In this document: piece by piece, positions 27,472-37,231 of the stretch
How the letters are laid out: every line of letters begins with the position of its first letter
Numbering within the stretch: position 1 is the first letter of the stretch
DNA from: Mycolicibacter engbaekii
GTDB taxonomy: Bacteria; Actinomycetota; Actinomycetes; Mycobacteriales; Mycobacteriaceae
Assembly: GCF_002101585.1 (NCBI RefSeq)
Contig: NZ_LQOT01000009.1
Span: forward strand, 1 to 63,156
Reading direction: 5' to 3'
Length of the DNA: 63,156 bases
Notes under the pieces: generated by a model
Seen by the model: the letters and a program-made list of their open reading frames with translations, nothing else
Told to the model about the DNA's origin: nothing
The model's database searches: none
Position numbers and translations under genes: made by a program

Positions 27472-28341
27472 GTGGCGCTGGACCCAACAGCCATCGGCGT
27501 GACCACCGATCCCGTGCGGGTCGAATGGACCGATCGCGACACCATGCTCTATGCGCTGGGGGTCGGCGCCGGAACGGCGGACTTGGCGTTCACCACCGAG
27601 AACAGCCACGGCATTGCCCAACAGGTGCTGCCCACCTACGCCGTGATCTGCTGCATGGGCTTCGCGGCCGCCGGCAAGATCGGCACCTTCAACCCGGCGC
27701 TGCTGCTGCACGGCTCGCAGCAGGTGCGGTTGTTCGCGCCGCTGCCGCCCGCCGGAAGCCTGCAGGTGGTGGCCGAGGTGGCCGACATCCAGGACAAGGG
27801 CGAGGGCAAGAACGCCGTGGTGGTGCTCCGGGCGCGCGGCACCGACGTCACGACCGCCGAACCCCTGGTCGAGACGCTGACCACCTTGGTCATCCGCAAG
27901 GCCGGTGGCTTCGGTGGGGCCCCGGGGCAGCGGGCCATCGCCCCCGAGATCCCGGAACGCGATCCGGATTCCCGCATCTCGTATGTGACCCGCGAGGATC
28001 AGGCTTTGCTGTATCGACTCTCCGGTGACCGCAACCCCCTGCACAGCGACCCGTGGTTCGCCACCACCCTGGCCGGCTTCCCCAAGCCGATCCTGCACGG
28101 GCTGTGCACCTACGGTTTCGCCGGCCGCGCGCTGGTCGCCGACCTCGGTGGTGGCGACGCGAACCGGGTCAGCGCCATCTCGGCACGGTTCACCGACCCG
28201 GTGTTCCCGGGCGAGACGCTGACCACCTCGATCTGGCGGACCGAGCCGGGCAAGGCGGTGTTCCGCACCGAGGCCGCCGGCCCGGACGGCGCCAACGCGC
28301 GGGTGGTGCTCGACGACGGCGCGGCGGAATACCAGCCCTGA
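27472..28341 (+). CDS. htdY: 3-hydroxyacyl-thioester dehydratase HtdY (double hotdog)
   Basis: This 289-residue R-specific MaoC-like hydratase consists of two hotdog folds; the C-terminal one carries the hydratase 2 motif with catalytic Asp and His (GDRNPLHSDP, then GFPKPILHG). It interconverts trans-2-enoyl and 3-hydroxyacyl thioesters and matches Mtb HtdY (Rv3389c, 290 residues). The GTG at 27472 has an AAGGAGA Shine-Dalgarno. A role in fatty acid breakdown or FAS-II-related dehydration is inferred from the family. It converges on otsB2 with 7 bp between. Confidence 0.93.
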   Translation: MALDPTAIGVTTDPVRVEWTDRDTMLYALGVGAGTADLAFTTENSHGIAQQVLPTYAVICCMGFAAAGKIGTFNPALLLHGSQQVRLFAPLPPAGSLQVVAEVADIQDKGEGKNAVVVLRARGTDVTTAEPLVETLTTLVIRKAGGFGGAPGQRAIAPEIPERDPDSRISYVTREDQALLYRLSGDRNPLHSDPWFATTLAGFPKPILHGLCTYGFAGRALVADLGGGDANRVSAISARFTDPVFPGETLTTSIWRTEPGKAVFRTEAAGPDGANARVVLDDGAAEYQP

Positions 28342-28348
28342 GCGGGGA

Positions 28349-29485
28349 TCAGCCGCCGCTCAGGCGCTTCGCCAGTCGCGCGGTGAACTCGGCTGCCTGC
28401 GCCGGACTGTCCAGGGCATACCGGGCTGCGGTCGCGCGGTCGCCGTCGTCGTTGTGCCGCACCACGATTCCGGCACCGGAGAGCTGTGCTGCCGCGTCGA
28501 AGGCGTCTTCGTCGGTGATGTCGTCGCCGAGGAACAGCGGCGCAGACACCGGAGCCGCCTGGTTCATGCGGTCCAGCAGCCAGTGCAGCGTACGGCCCTT
28601 GTCCCAGTCGATCTCGGGACGCAGCTCGATCACCTCGCGGCCGGTCGTGACCCGCAGACCGGTGCGCCGGCCGGCGTCGCGCACCGCCGCCATCGTCTCG
28701 CCGACGCGGTCCCGGGCCGCGTTGCGGTAGTGCACCGCAACCGCGAATCGCTTGTGCTCCACCACGATCCCCGGGATCTTGAGTCGATCGCGCAGCGATG
28801 CGGCCGCGGCGGCCAACACCGGCACCGCATCGGCGGCGGCGTCGTTCTGGTGATGGGCACCGTCCGGACCGGTCAGCTCGAAGCCGTGACTGCCCGCATA
28901 CCAGATCCCGTCGAGGCCCACCCGGGCCCGGACGTCGGCCAGGTCGCGACCGGACAGCACCGCCACCGGGCACCGGGCGGCCAACGCGGCCAACGCATCC
29001 ACCGCGCCGGCCACCGGCTGGGCCGCGTCGGGATCGGCGACGATATCCGACAAGGTCCCGTCGAAGTCGAAGAACACCGCCGGGTGGGCGAGGTCGGGCA
29101 ACGCTCCGGCGTCCAAGGCCGTCATCGCATCCGGCAAGGCCGACATCGGGCGGTCGCCGAGACGCACCCCCACCGCATCCGGGCCGTCCACCACCGCATC
29201 GCCGCCGTCGCGCCCCACCCCGATCACCAAGGCGAATCCGGCACTGCGAGCGGCGACCACGCCCGCCTCCGAATCGGTGATCACCACGCAGCGGCCCGGC
29301 CGCACCGCCAAACCGGCGGCCGCGGGCACCAGGTCGGCGTCAGATGCCGCCACCCCCACCCGCACGCCGGCCCGGTGCAGGCGCTCGGTCAGCGCCGCCG
29401 GATCCCAGCCCGGGCCGAGGTGCAACAGCACCGCGTCATGCCGACGCGGGTCGACCGTGACCGACATGCCCACCATGTCCACCAC
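28349..29485 (-). CDS. otsB2: Trehalose-6-phosphate phosphatase OtsB2
   Basis: This enzyme dephosphorylates trehalose 6-phosphate to trehalose, the sugar used for trehalose mycolates. The 378-residue protein has an N-terminal degenerate HAD-like domain of about 120 residues, as in the Mtb enzyme (Rv3372), and a C-terminal HAD domain with catalytic DFDGTLSD, motif II LSGRD, the cap VEHKRFAVAVHYR, and the GDDITDEDAF metal motif. Three closely spaced in-frame starts exist (29485, 29476, 29467); the first is given, but the shorter MSVTVDP start is as plausible. It is divergent from the USP gene and convergent with htdY. Confidence 0.94.
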   Translation of the reverse strand: MVDMVGMSVTVDPRRHDAVLLHLGPGWDPAALTERLHRAGVRVGVAASDADLVPAAAGLAVRPGRCVVITDSEAGVVAARSAGFALVIGVGRDGGDAVVDGPDAVGVRLGDRPMSALPDAMTALDAGALPDLAHPAVFFDFDGTLSDIVADPDAAQPVAGAVDALAALAARCPVAVLSGRDLADVRARVGLDGIWYAGSHGFELTGPDGAHHQNDAAADAVPVLAAAAASLRDRLKIPGIVVEHKRFAVAVHYRNAARDRVGETMAAVRDAGRRTGLRVTTGREVIELRPEIDWDKGRTLHWLLDRMNQAAPVSAPLFLGDDITDEDAFDAAAQLSGAGIVVRHNDDGDRATAARYALDSPAQAAEFTARLAKRLSGG

Positions 29486-29550
29486 GGTGCCACAGCCTCG
29501 TCGGCATTAGCGTGGTAGGTGTCAGGTCCCTGAGCGCAAGGAGAGCCCCG

Positions 29551-30411
29551 ATGTCGTCCACTTCCGGAATCCTGGTCGGTGTCGACGGGTCGCCGTCGTC
29601 GGTGAAAGCCGTCGATTGGGCGGCGCGCGACGCCGCGCTGCACAACCTGCCCCTGACCCTGGTTCACGTGCTGGCCTCCCCGGTGGTGATGACATTCCCC
29701 GAGACGCCGATGCCGTCCGGCTACACCGAGTGGCAACGTGAACAGGGCGAACGCCACCTGCGGGAGGCCGCCGAGATCGCCGCGGCGGCCGGGGCGACGC
29801 ACGTCTCCGCGGAGATCGTGGTGGGTTCCACCATCCCGATGCTGGTCGACATGGGCCGCGAGGCGGCCTGCCTGGTGGTCGGGTCCCGCGGGTACGGGCG
29901 GATGCGCCGCCTGCTGCTCGGCTCGGTCAGCTCGTCACTGGTCCGGCACGCACACTGCCCGGTCGCGGTCATCCACGAAGACCATCAGCGCTCCGACACC
30001 GCTCCGGTGGTCGTCGGCATCGACGGCTCGCCGGTGTCGGAGGCCGCAACGGCGCTGGCGTTCGAAGAGGCATCGCTGCGCGGGGTGGAACTCATCGCGG
30101 TGTATGCCTGGCACGACACCGGGCTGATGGACTTTCCCGGCCTCGACACCGCCGAGATGGCCTCGGAGAGCGAATTGGCGCTGGCTGAGCGGCTGGCCGG
30201 CTGGCGCGAGCGCTACCCCGACGTCACGGTGCGCCGGGTGGTGGTCGATGACCGGCCCGCCGACCAGCTGATCGACCAGTCGCGGGAGGCTCAGCTGGTG
30301 GTGGTGGGCAGCCACGGCCGCGGCGGCTTCACCGGCATGCTGCTGGGCTCGGTCAGCCAGGAGGTGGTGCAGTCGGCGCACGCCCCGGTCATGGTCGTGC
30401 GGCCGGTCTGA
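29551..30411 (+). CDS. Universal stress protein, two tandem USP domains
   Basis: This 286-residue protein has two USP domains (about 1-142 and 150-286). Each has the ATP-binding signature G-x2-G-x9-GS: GSRGYGRMRRLLLGS and GSHGRGGFTGMLLGS. It resembles the Mtb tandem USPs that bind ATP and are induced by hypoxia or nitric oxide. Start ATG 29551 has an AAGGAGAG Shine-Dalgarno. No DosR-type box could be recognised in the short upstream gap. It converges on mmpL with 7 bp between the stop codons. Confidence 0.92.
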   Translation: MSSTSGILVGVDGSPSSVKAVDWAARDAALHNLPLTLVHVLASPVVMTFPETPMPSGYTEWQREQGERHLREAAEIAAAAGATHVSAEIVVGSTIPMLVDMGREAACLVVGSRGYGRMRRLLLGSVSSSLVRHAHCPVAVIHEDHQRSDTAPVVVGIDGSPVSEAATALAFEEASLRGVELIAVYAWHDTGLMDFPGLDTAEMASESELALAERLAGWRERYPDVTVRRVVVDDRPADQLIDQSREAQLVVVGSHGRGGFTGMLLGSVSQEVVQSAHAPVMVVRPV

Positions 30412-30418
30412 CCGACCG

Positions 30419-33319
30419 TCAGCTCACCGAGACCGGTTTGGTCTCCGGGCGCGCCGCGATCTGCTGCGCCGCCGGCGACGGCCGTAACGGCACCCGCTGC
30501 GGCCACCAGAACCAGCGGCCCAGCAGGGCGGCGATCGACGGCGTCATGAACGACCGGATCACCAGGGTGTCGATGAGCAGACCGAGTCCGATGGTGGAAC
30601 CCACCTGGCCGATCACCCGCAGTTCGGAGACCAGCATCGACATCATGGTGAACGCGAACACCAGACCCGCCGAGGTGACCACGGAGCCACTGCCTCCCAT
30701 GGCCCGGATGATGCCCGTCTTGAGGCCGCCGTGCAGCTCTTCCTTCATCCGGGAGACCAGCAGCAGGTTGTAGTCCGAACCGACCGCCAGCAGGACGATC
30801 ACCGACATCGCCAGCACCATCCAGTGCAGGTGCAGGCCCACGATGTGCTGCCAGAGCAGCACCGAGATCCCGAATGATGTGCCCAGCGAGAGCAGCACCG
30901 TACCGACGATCACCGCCGAGGCCACCACGGCCCGGGTGATCAGCAGCATGATGACGAAGATCAGACACAGCGAGGCGATACCGGCGATGATCAGGTCGTA
31001 GTTCGACCCGTCCTTCATGTCCTTGAACATGGCCGCCGTGCCGCCGAGATAGACCTTCGAGCCCTCCAGCGGGGTGCCCTTGAGCGCCTCGTGGACGGCG
31101 TGCTTGATCGGCGCGACGTGCGAGATGCCCTCCTCGGACATCGGGTCGCCCTCGTGAGAGATGATGAACCGCACCGAGTGCCCGTCGGGGGACAGGAACA
31201 TCTTCATGCCGCGCTTGAAGTCCGGATTGTCGAACGCCTCCGGGGGCAGATAGAACGAGTCGTCGTTCTTGGACTCGTCGAACGCCTTACCCATGGCGTT
31301 CTGGCCTTCCATCATCTTCTCCATCTGAAGCTGCAGGCCCTCCATGGTGGACTGCATCTTCAGCTGCGTGACGCGCATGTTCGACATCGTCTCGATCATC
31401 GGCGGCATGATCTCGAGCATCCGCGGCATCAGCCGGTCGAGGTTGTCGATGTCGGGCAGCACCTTCTCGAAATCCTCGGTCATCTGGTCGAGGCCGTCCA
31501 TCACGTCGAAGATCGACCGGATCGACCAGCAGATCGGGATGTCGAAGCAGTGCGGTTCCCAGTAGAAGTAGTTGCGCATCGGGCGCCACATGTCGTCGAA
31601 GTCGGCGATCGAGTCGCGCATCTTCTGGATGTCGTCGAGCATTTCGTGCATCTTGAGGTCCATGCTGTGCGTGGTCGCCGACATCTCACGGGTGACTTCG
31701 AGCATCTGTTTCATGCTGTCGATGGAGACCTGCATGTCTTCGCCCATCTTGAGCATGTCCTTCATGCTGTCGAGCATGTACTTCATGTTCAGCTGCTGCG
31801 TGGTGCCCTGCATGCTGATCGCGAACGGGATCGTGGTGTGTTCGATCGGGGTGCCCAGCGGTCGGGTGATGGTCTGCACCCGGCCGATGCCCGGCACCTC
31901 GAACACCCGCTTGGCGATCCGGTTGATCACCAGGAAGTCGGCCGGGTTGCGCAGGTCGTGGTCGGTCTCGATCATCAGCAGTTCCGGACTCATCCGGGCC
32001 TGGGAGAAGTGCCGGTCCGCGGCGGCGTAGCCGATGTTCGCCGGCACGTAGTCCGGCAGGTACTGCCGGTCGTTGTAGTTGGTCATGTACCCCGGCAGCG
32101 TGAGCAGGCCGACCAGGCAGACACCCGTGGTGGCCACCAGCACCGGTCCCGGCCAGCGCACGATCAGTGCGCCGATCCGCCGCCAGCTGCGGATCCGCAT
32201 CGCCCGCTTGGGTTCGAGCATGCCGAACCGGCTGGCCACCGCGACCACCGCCGAGCCGAAGGTGAGCGCCGCCAACACCACGACCATCATCCCGATCGCC
32301 AGCGGAACGCCCAGCGACTGGAAATAGGGCAGCCGGGTGAAGTGCAGACAGAAAGTCGCACCGGCGATGGTCAGTCCCGAACCCAGAATCACGTGCGCGG
32401 TGCCGTGATACATGGTGTGGAACGCCGATTCCTTGTCCTCGCCGAGGGCTCGGGCCTCTTGATAGCGGCCCAGGAGGAAGATCGCGTAGTCCGTCGAGGC
32501 GGCGATGGCCAGCGTCACCAACAGGTTCACGGCGAACGTGGACAGGCCGATGATGTTGTAGTAGGCCAACACGGCCACGATGCCGCGGGCGGCGCTCAGC
32601 TCGAAGATCACCATGCCCAGCACCAACAGCACCGTGCCGATAGACCGGTAGATGCTCAGCAGCATCGTGATGATCACCACGAACGTCAGTGCGGTGATGA
32701 CCTTCAGGCTTTGGTCGCCGGCGATGTGCTGATCGGCGTTGAGGGCGGCCCCGCCGGTGACGTAGGCGTGCAGCCCTTCGGGGGCCGGCGTCTCGGCGAT
32801 GATCTGCTGGATGGCCTCGACCGACTCGTTGGCCAGGGTCTCGCCCATGTTGCCGGCCAGATACACCTGAACATAGGCGGCCTTGCCGTCCGGGCTCTGC
32901 GACCCCGCCGCGGTCAGCGGGTCGCTCCAGAAGTCCTGGATGTGCTCGACGTGGGTGTGGTCGGCCTCCATCTTGGCGACCAGCTCGTCGTAATACCTGT
33001 GCGCCTCGTCGCCGAGCGGCTGGTCGCTTTCGAGGACCACCATCGCCGAACTGTCCGACTTGAACTCCTCGAACACCTTGCCGATCCGCATCATCGCGAT
33101 CATCGACGGAGCGTCTTTGGGGGCCATCGAGACCGCGCGCATCTTCCCGACTTCGTCGAGCTGCGGCACGATGACGTTCACCAGGACGGTGATCGCCACC
33201 CAGGCCAGGATGATGGGCACCGCCAGCCGGCGGATCCACGCCGGGATCCCGCCGCGTTTGGGCGGTTGGGCGGCCGGCAGCGTGTCGGTCGGGGTGTCGG
33301 AACCGGTGTGGTCGCTCAT
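30419..33319 (-). CDS. MmpL4/MmpL5-type RND transporter
   Basis: This 966-residue RND-superfamily exporter has TM1 near residues 31-51, a first periplasmic loop, TM2-6 (about 209-375), a large second loop (about 410-790) and TM8-12 (about 800-940). Conserved Asp-Tyr pairs of the proton relay lie in both TM bundles (STDYAIFL and GSDYNLLL). The second loop contains a Met-rich heptad region (about 520-690), the long coiled coil diagnostic of the MmpL4/MmpL5 class rather than trehalose-monomycolate exporters such as MmpL3. With the upstream mmpS (ATGA overlap) it should export a siderophore or another hydrophobic compound. Mtb has no mmpL next to dnaE2. Confidence 0.94.
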   Translation of the reverse strand: MSDHTGSDTPTDTLPAAQPPKRGGIPAWIRRLAVPIILAWVAITVLVNVIVPQLDEVGKMRAVSMAPKDAPSMIAMMRIGKVFEEFKSDSSAMVVLESDQPLGDEAHRYYDELVAKMEADHTHVEHIQDFWSDPLTAAGSQSPDGKAAYVQVYLAGNMGETLANESVEAIQQIIAETPAPEGLHAYVTGGAALNADQHIAGDQSLKVITALTFVVIITMLLSIYRSIGTVLLVLGMVIFELSAARGIVAVLAYYNIIGLSTFAVNLLVTLAIAASTDYAIFLLGRYQEARALGEDKESAFHTMYHGTAHVILGSGLTIAGATFCLHFTRLPYFQSLGVPLAIGMMVVVLAALTFGSAVVAVASRFGMLEPKRAMRIRSWRRIGALIVRWPGPVLVATTGVCLVGLLTLPGYMTNYNDRQYLPDYVPANIGYAAADRHFSQARMSPELLMIETDHDLRNPADFLVINRIAKRVFEVPGIGRVQTITRPLGTPIEHTTIPFAISMQGTTQQLNMKYMLDSMKDMLKMGEDMQVSIDSMKQMLEVTREMSATTHSMDLKMHEMLDDIQKMRDSIADFDDMWRPMRNYFYWEPHCFDIPICWSIRSIFDVMDGLDQMTEDFEKVLPDIDNLDRLMPRMLEIMPPMIETMSNMRVTQLKMQSTMEGLQLQMEKMMEGQNAMGKAFDESKNDDSFYLPPEAFDNPDFKRGMKMFLSPDGHSVRFIISHEGDPMSEEGISHVAPIKHAVHEALKGTPLEGSKVYLGGTAAMFKDMKDGSNYDLIIAGIASLCLIFVIMLLITRAVVASAVIVGTVLLSLGTSFGISVLLWQHIVGLHLHWMVLAMSVIVLLAVGSDYNLLLVSRMKEELHGGLKTGIIRAMGGSGSVVTSAGLVFAFTMMSMLVSELRVIGQVGSTIGLGLLIDTLVIRSFMTPSIAALLGRWFWWPQRVPLRPSPAAQQIAARPETKPVSVS

Positions 33320-33747
33320 GCGGATTTCACAATGCAGAAGGTCTGGGCGCTGACGGGGCTGCTGGAGATGCGTTCTTCTTTGAGCTCCCCGTCGATGGTG
33401 ACGCGGCAGCCGATGGTGGTGCCGTCACCTTGCGCGACGATGGTAGGGCTGACCGCGGGGTTGGTGGTCGACAGGGTCAGCGACCACGGCAGGGCGGCGC
33501 CGTCGAGCCGCTGCGGCGTGGCGTCGAGGTCGAGGTAGTTGATGTCGGCGTAGGTCCCGTCCGGGCTGAAGATGTCGTAGACCACGACCTTGGGATGGAA
33601 CGGTTTGGTGTCTTCGAACGGCACGGTTGAACTACTGCTGTCGTCGGCTCCGAAGAAGCCCCGGACTCGCTGCACAGTGAACCCCCCTACCGCGAGAACT
33701 ACGACGATGAGCAGGGGTAACCACGCGCGTCTGACAGCGCCGAACAT
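33316..33747 (-). CDS. MmpS-family membrane accessory protein
   Basis: This 143-residue protein has one N-terminal membrane anchor (about residues 9-25) and a periplasmic beta-sandwich typical of MmpS4/MmpS5. Cys114 and Cys138 are positioned to form the family's disulfide. It partners the MmpL transporter. The stop codon overlaps the mmpL start as ATGA, so the two genes are translationally coupled. Its start lies 114 bp from the divergent dnaE2 start. No iron box was recognised in that interval. Confidence 0.92.
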   Translation of the reverse strand: MFGAVRRAWLPLLIVVVLAVGGFTVQRVRGFFGADDSSSSTVPFEDTKPFHPKVVVYDIFSPDGTYADINYLDLDATPQRLDGAALPWSLTLSTTNPAVSPTIVAQGDGTTIGCRVTIDGELKEERISSSPVSAQTFCIVKSA

Positions 33748-33832
33748 GAATGCAGTGGCCCTTTCACATCGTGCCGGAATCTGACACAGATTAGTGCATC
33801 AAAGTTCTTTTTCACACCCAGCGGGTCGGTTT

Positions 33833-33854
33833 TCGCACGTATGTTCGATATCCT
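33833..33854 (+). promoter_or_regulatory. LexA (SOS) box and -10 of dnaE2
   Basis: TCGCAC-GTAT-GTTCGA (33833-33848) is a mycobacterial LexA box with one mismatch. TATCCT (33849-33854), a TANNNT -10, follows it directly and ends 7 nt before the GTG at 33862. LexA would occupy the spacer and the edge of the -10. The ATG at 33841 lies inside the operator and is therefore not the start. Confidence 0.85.
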
Positions 33855-33861
33855 GGGGCGT

Positions 33862-36800
33862 GTGGGCTGGAGCAGTGGGCCGCCGAGCTGGGCGGAAATG
33901 GAGCGGGTGCTCGATGGTAAGCCTCGTCACACCGGTGATAAGGGTGGTCTGCCGACCGATGGCGGCGCGCCGGCTCCGCAGCGCGAGCCGCTTCGGCCGG
34001 CTGGGCCGGCGGTGCCCTATGCCGAGTTGCACGCGCATTCGGCATACAGCTTTCTCGACGGCGCCAGCACCCCGCAGGAGCTGGTCGCCGAGGCCGCCCG
34101 GCTGGGCCTGCGGGCGATCGCGTTGACCGACCACAACGGTTTGTACGGGGTGGTGCGGTTTGCCGAGGCGGCTGCCGAGCTGCAGGCCGCGGGCCTGGAG
34201 ATCGGCACTGTGTTCGGTGCCGAGTTGTCACTGGGGTCCACCGCTGGCTCCTCTTCTTTCAAGGCCCGTACCGACGACCCGGATCCACCCGGCCCGCACC
34301 TGCTGGTGCTGGCCCGCGGTCCAGAGGGTTACCGGCGGTTGTCGCGGCAGATCGCCGCCGCGCATCTGGCCGGCGAAAAGGGCAGGCCGCGTTTCGATCT
34401 GGACGCGCTGACCGAGGCGGCAGGCGGGCATTGGCACATTCTGACCGGTTGCCGTAAAGGGCACGTTCGTCATGCGCTGGCCACCGGCGGCCCGGACGCG
34501 GCCGCCGCTGCGCTGGCCGACCTGGTGGACAGGTTCGGCGCGGCGCGGGTCAGCGTGGAGCTGACCCGGCATGGGGAACCGTGCGACGACGAGCGCAACG
34601 CCGCGCTGGCCGGCCTGGCGCCCAGGTTCGGGGTGGGCCTGGTTGCCACCACCGGCGCGCATTTCGCCCGGCCGGACCGGGGCCGGCTGGCGATGGCGCT
34701 GGGCGCGGTGCGGGCGCGCCAGTCGCTGGACGCCGCCGCCGGCCGGCTGGCTCCGCTGGGCGGCTCGCACCTGCGCTCCGGCGCGGAGATGGCCCGATTG
34801 TTCGCGGCGCATCCGGGGGCGGTGCCGGCGGCGGCCGAACTCGGCGAACTGTGCGCCTTTCCGCTGACGCTGATCGCCCCGCGGCTGCCGCCGTTTGCCG
34901 TACCGGACCCGCACACCGAGGACAGCTGGCTGCGGCAGCTCACCCTGGACGGCGCCGCCGGGCGCTACGGCCCGCCCGGGCGCGCGCCGGCTGCTTACGC
35001 CCAGATCGAACGTGAGCTGGAAGTCATTGCCCAACTGGGATTTCCGGGATACTTTCTGGTGGTCCACGACATCACCCAGTTCTGTCGGCGCAGCGGAATC
35101 CTGTGTCAGGGCAGGGGATCGGCGGCCAACTCCGCGGTCTGTTACGCCCTGGGCATCACCGCGGTCGATCCGGTGGCCAACGGGCTGCTGTTCGAGCGTT
35201 TTTTGTCCCCGGCCCGAGACGGTCCGCCCGACATCGACATCGACATCGAGTCCGACGAGCGCGAAAAGGTGATCCAGTACGTCTACGACAAATACGGTCG
35301 TGACCACGCCGCTCAGGTGGCCAACGTCATCACCTACCGGGGGCGCAGTGCCGTGCGGGACATGGCTCGCGCGCTGGGTTATTCGCCGGGGCAGCAGGAC
35401 GCCTGGAGTAAGCAGCTGAGCCGATGGGGCCGGCCTGGCCGGGAGGACTCCGATCTTGCCGGCATCCCCGAACAGGTGATCGAGCTGGCCGACCAGGTCG
35501 CCGATCTGCCACGGCACCTGGGCATCCACTCCGGAGGCATGGTGATCTGTGATCGCCCGATTGCCGACGTGTGCCCGGTGGAGTGGGCCCGGATGGCCGG
35601 GCGAAGCGTGCTGCAGTGGGATAAAGATGACTGCGCGGCAATCGGTTTGGTGAAGTTCGACCTGCTGGGCCTGGGAATGCTGTCGGCATTGCACTATGCG
35701 ATCGACCTGGTGGCGCAGCATTGCGGTGTCGAGGTGGATCTGGCCGCCATCGATCTGTCCGAGCCGGCGGTGTATGAGATGCTGGCGCGCGCCGACACCG
35801 TCGGGGTGTTCCAGGTCGAGTCGCGCGCGCAGATGGCCACCCTGCCACGGCTGCGCCCCAGGGTGTTCTACGACCTGGTGGTGGAGGTGGCGCTGATTCG
35901 CCCCGGGCCGATCCAAGGCGGTTCGGTGCATCCCTATATCCGTCGCCGCAACGGTATCGACCCGGTGACCTATGAGCATCCGTGTATGGCGCGAGCTCTG
36001 CACAAGACCCTGGGAATTCCGCTGTTTCAAGAACAGCTGATGACGCTGGCGGTCGATTGCGCCGGGTTCACCGCGGGCGAGGCCGACCAACTGCGCCGGG
36101 CCATGGGCTCCAAACGATCACCGGAGCGGATGCGCCGGTTGCGCGACCGGTTCTACGCCGGCATGGCGCAGTGCCACGGCATCACCGGCGAGGTGGCCGA
36201 CCGGATTTACGAGAAGCTGGAAGCCTTCGCCAACTACGGATTCCCGGAGAGCCACGCGATGAGCTTCGCATCGCTGGTGTTCTACTCGGCCTGGTTCAAG
36301 CTGCACTACCCGGCGGCGTTCTGCGCCGCGCTGCTGCGGGCCCAGCCGATGGGTTTCTATTCGCCGCAGTCGCTGGTCGCCGACGCCCGCCGGCACGGCG
36401 TGGTGGTGCACCGCCCGGATGTCAACGCCAGCCTGGCGCACGCCACCTTGGCTGAGGCCGGAACGCAGGTCCGGCTGGGGCTGGGCGCTGTGCGGGGCAT
36501 CGGTACCGAGCTCGCCGAGCGGCTGGTGGCCGACCGGGAGGCCCACGGTCCGTTCGCGTCGATGCTGGATCTCACTGCGCGGGTGCAGCTTTCAGTGCCA
36601 CAGGTCGAGGCGCTGGCGACCGCCGGGGCGTTCGCGGGGTTCGGGGTGTCACGCCGGGAGGCGCTGTGGGCAGCCGGGTCGGCGGCGGGGCAGCGTCCCG
36701 ACCGGCTGCCCGGGGTGGGTGTCGCGACGCGCACCCCGGCCCTGCCCGGCATGAGCGAGATCGAGCTGTCCGCCGCCGACGTATGGGCCACCGGGATCTC

Positions 36801-37164
36801 CTGCGACAGCTTCCCGACCCAGTTCCTGCGCGCCGATCTCGACGCACTCGGGGTGATCGCGGCCGGGGGCCTGAGTGCCGTCGCGGACGGTACCCGGGTG
36901 CTGGTGGCCGGAGCGGTGACCCACCGGCAACGGCCGGGGACCGCCCGCGGGGTCACGTTCATCAACCTCGAGGATGAGACCGGGATGGTCAATGTGCTGT
37001 GCACACCGGGGGTGTGGGCCCGGTATCGACGGCTGGCCCAGACCGCGACGGCGCTGCTGATCCGCGGCCGGGTGCAGAACGCCAGCGGGGCGGTCACCGT
37101 GCTGGCCGATCGGCTGGGCGCCCTGGAGCTGGCCGTGCGTTCGCGGTCCCGGGATTTCCGGTAG
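33862..37164 (+). CDS. dnaE2: Error-prone DNA polymerase III alpha subunit DnaE2
   Basis: This 1100-residue C-family polymerase performs mutagenic translesion synthesis with ImuA' and ImuB. Order of parts: short N-terminal extension (VGWSSGPPSWAEMERVL, as in Mtb DnaE2), PHP domain (HAHSAYSFLDGAS and TDHNGLYG), polymerase core with catalytic aspartates in DIDIDIE (near residue 457), helix-hairpin-helix, and C-terminal OB fold (LVAGAVTHRQRP). The C-terminal clamp and tau-binding tail of replicative DnaE1 is missing, as expected. The GTG at 33862 is chosen from homology and from the LexA box/-10 placement, giving a leaderless transcript. It is LexA-controlled, like the imuA'-imuB operon 12 kb away. 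Confidence 0.95.
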   Translation: MGWSSGPPSWAEMERVLDGKPRHTGDKGGLPTDGGAPAPQREPLRPAGPAVPYAELHAHSAYSFLDGASTPQELVAEAARLGLRAIALTDHNGLYGVVRFAEAAAELQAAGLEIGTVFGAELSLGSTAGSSSFKARTDDPDPPGPHLLVLARGPEGYRRLSRQIAAAHLAGEKGRPRFDLDALTEAAGGHWHILTGCRKGHVRHALATGGPDAAAAALADLVDRFGAARVSVELTRHGEPCDDERNAALAGLAPRFGVGLVATTGAHFARPDRGRLAMALGAVRARQSLDAAAGRLAPLGGSHLRSGAEMARLFAAHPGAVPAAAELGELCAFPLTLIAPRLPPFAVPDPHTEDSWLRQLTLDGAAGRYGPPGRAPAAYAQIERELEVIAQLGFPGYFLVVHDITQFCRRSGILCQGRGSAANSAVCYALGITAVDPVANGLLFERFLSPARDGPPDIDIDIESDEREKVIQYVYDKYGRDHAAQVANVITYRGRSAVRDMARALGYSPGQQDAWSKQLSRWGRPGREDSDLAGIPEQVIELADQVADLPRHLGIHSGGMVICDRPIADVCPVEWARMAGRSVLQWDKDDCAAIGLVKFDLLGLGMLSALHYAIDLVAQHCGVEVDLAAIDLSEPAVYEMLARADTVGVFQVESRAQMATLPRLRPRVFYDLVVEVALIRPGPIQGGSVHPYIRRRNGIDPVTYEHPCMARALHKTLGIPLFQEQLMTLAVDCAGFTAGEADQLRRAMGSKRSPERMRRLRDRFYAGMAQCHGITGEVADRIYEKLEAFANYGFPESHAMSFASLVFYSAWFKLHYPAAFCAALLRAQPMGFYSPQSLVADARRHGVVVHRPDVNASLAHATLAEAGTQVRLGLGAVRGIGTELAERLVADREAHGPFASMLDLTARVQLSVPQVEALATAGAFAGFGVSRREALWAAGSAAGQRPDRLPGVGVATRTPALPGMSEIELSAADVWATGISCDSFPTQFLRADLDALGVIAAGGLSAVADGTRVLVAGAVTHRQRPGTARGVTFINLEDETGMVNVLCTPGVWARYRRLAQTATALLIRGRVQNASGAVTVLADRLGALELAVRSRSRDFR

Positions 37165-37219
37165 GAGTGCGAAAAAGGGCGGAAAATCTCGCAGCCACTA
37201 CATGTTCGGCCCCTGACGG

Positions 37220-37225
37220 TAGTCT
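37220..37225 (+). promoter_or_regulatory. -10 element of the leaderless nitroreductase gene
   Basis: TAGTCT fits TANNNT and ends 6 nt before the ATG at 37232; no Shine-Dalgarno lies between. It predicts a transcript starting at the ATG. Confidence 0.45.
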
Positions 37226-37231
37226 GCCGAC

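Noticed and set aside
31091..33538. 815-residue open frame on the + strand
   Set aside because: It is antisense to mmpL/mmpS and is a His/Arg/Asp-rich shadow of the transporter's codons.
33841..33861. ATG at 33841 as the dnaE2 start
   Set aside because: It lies inside the LexA box and upstream of the -10; the seven extra residues are absent from Mtb DnaE2.
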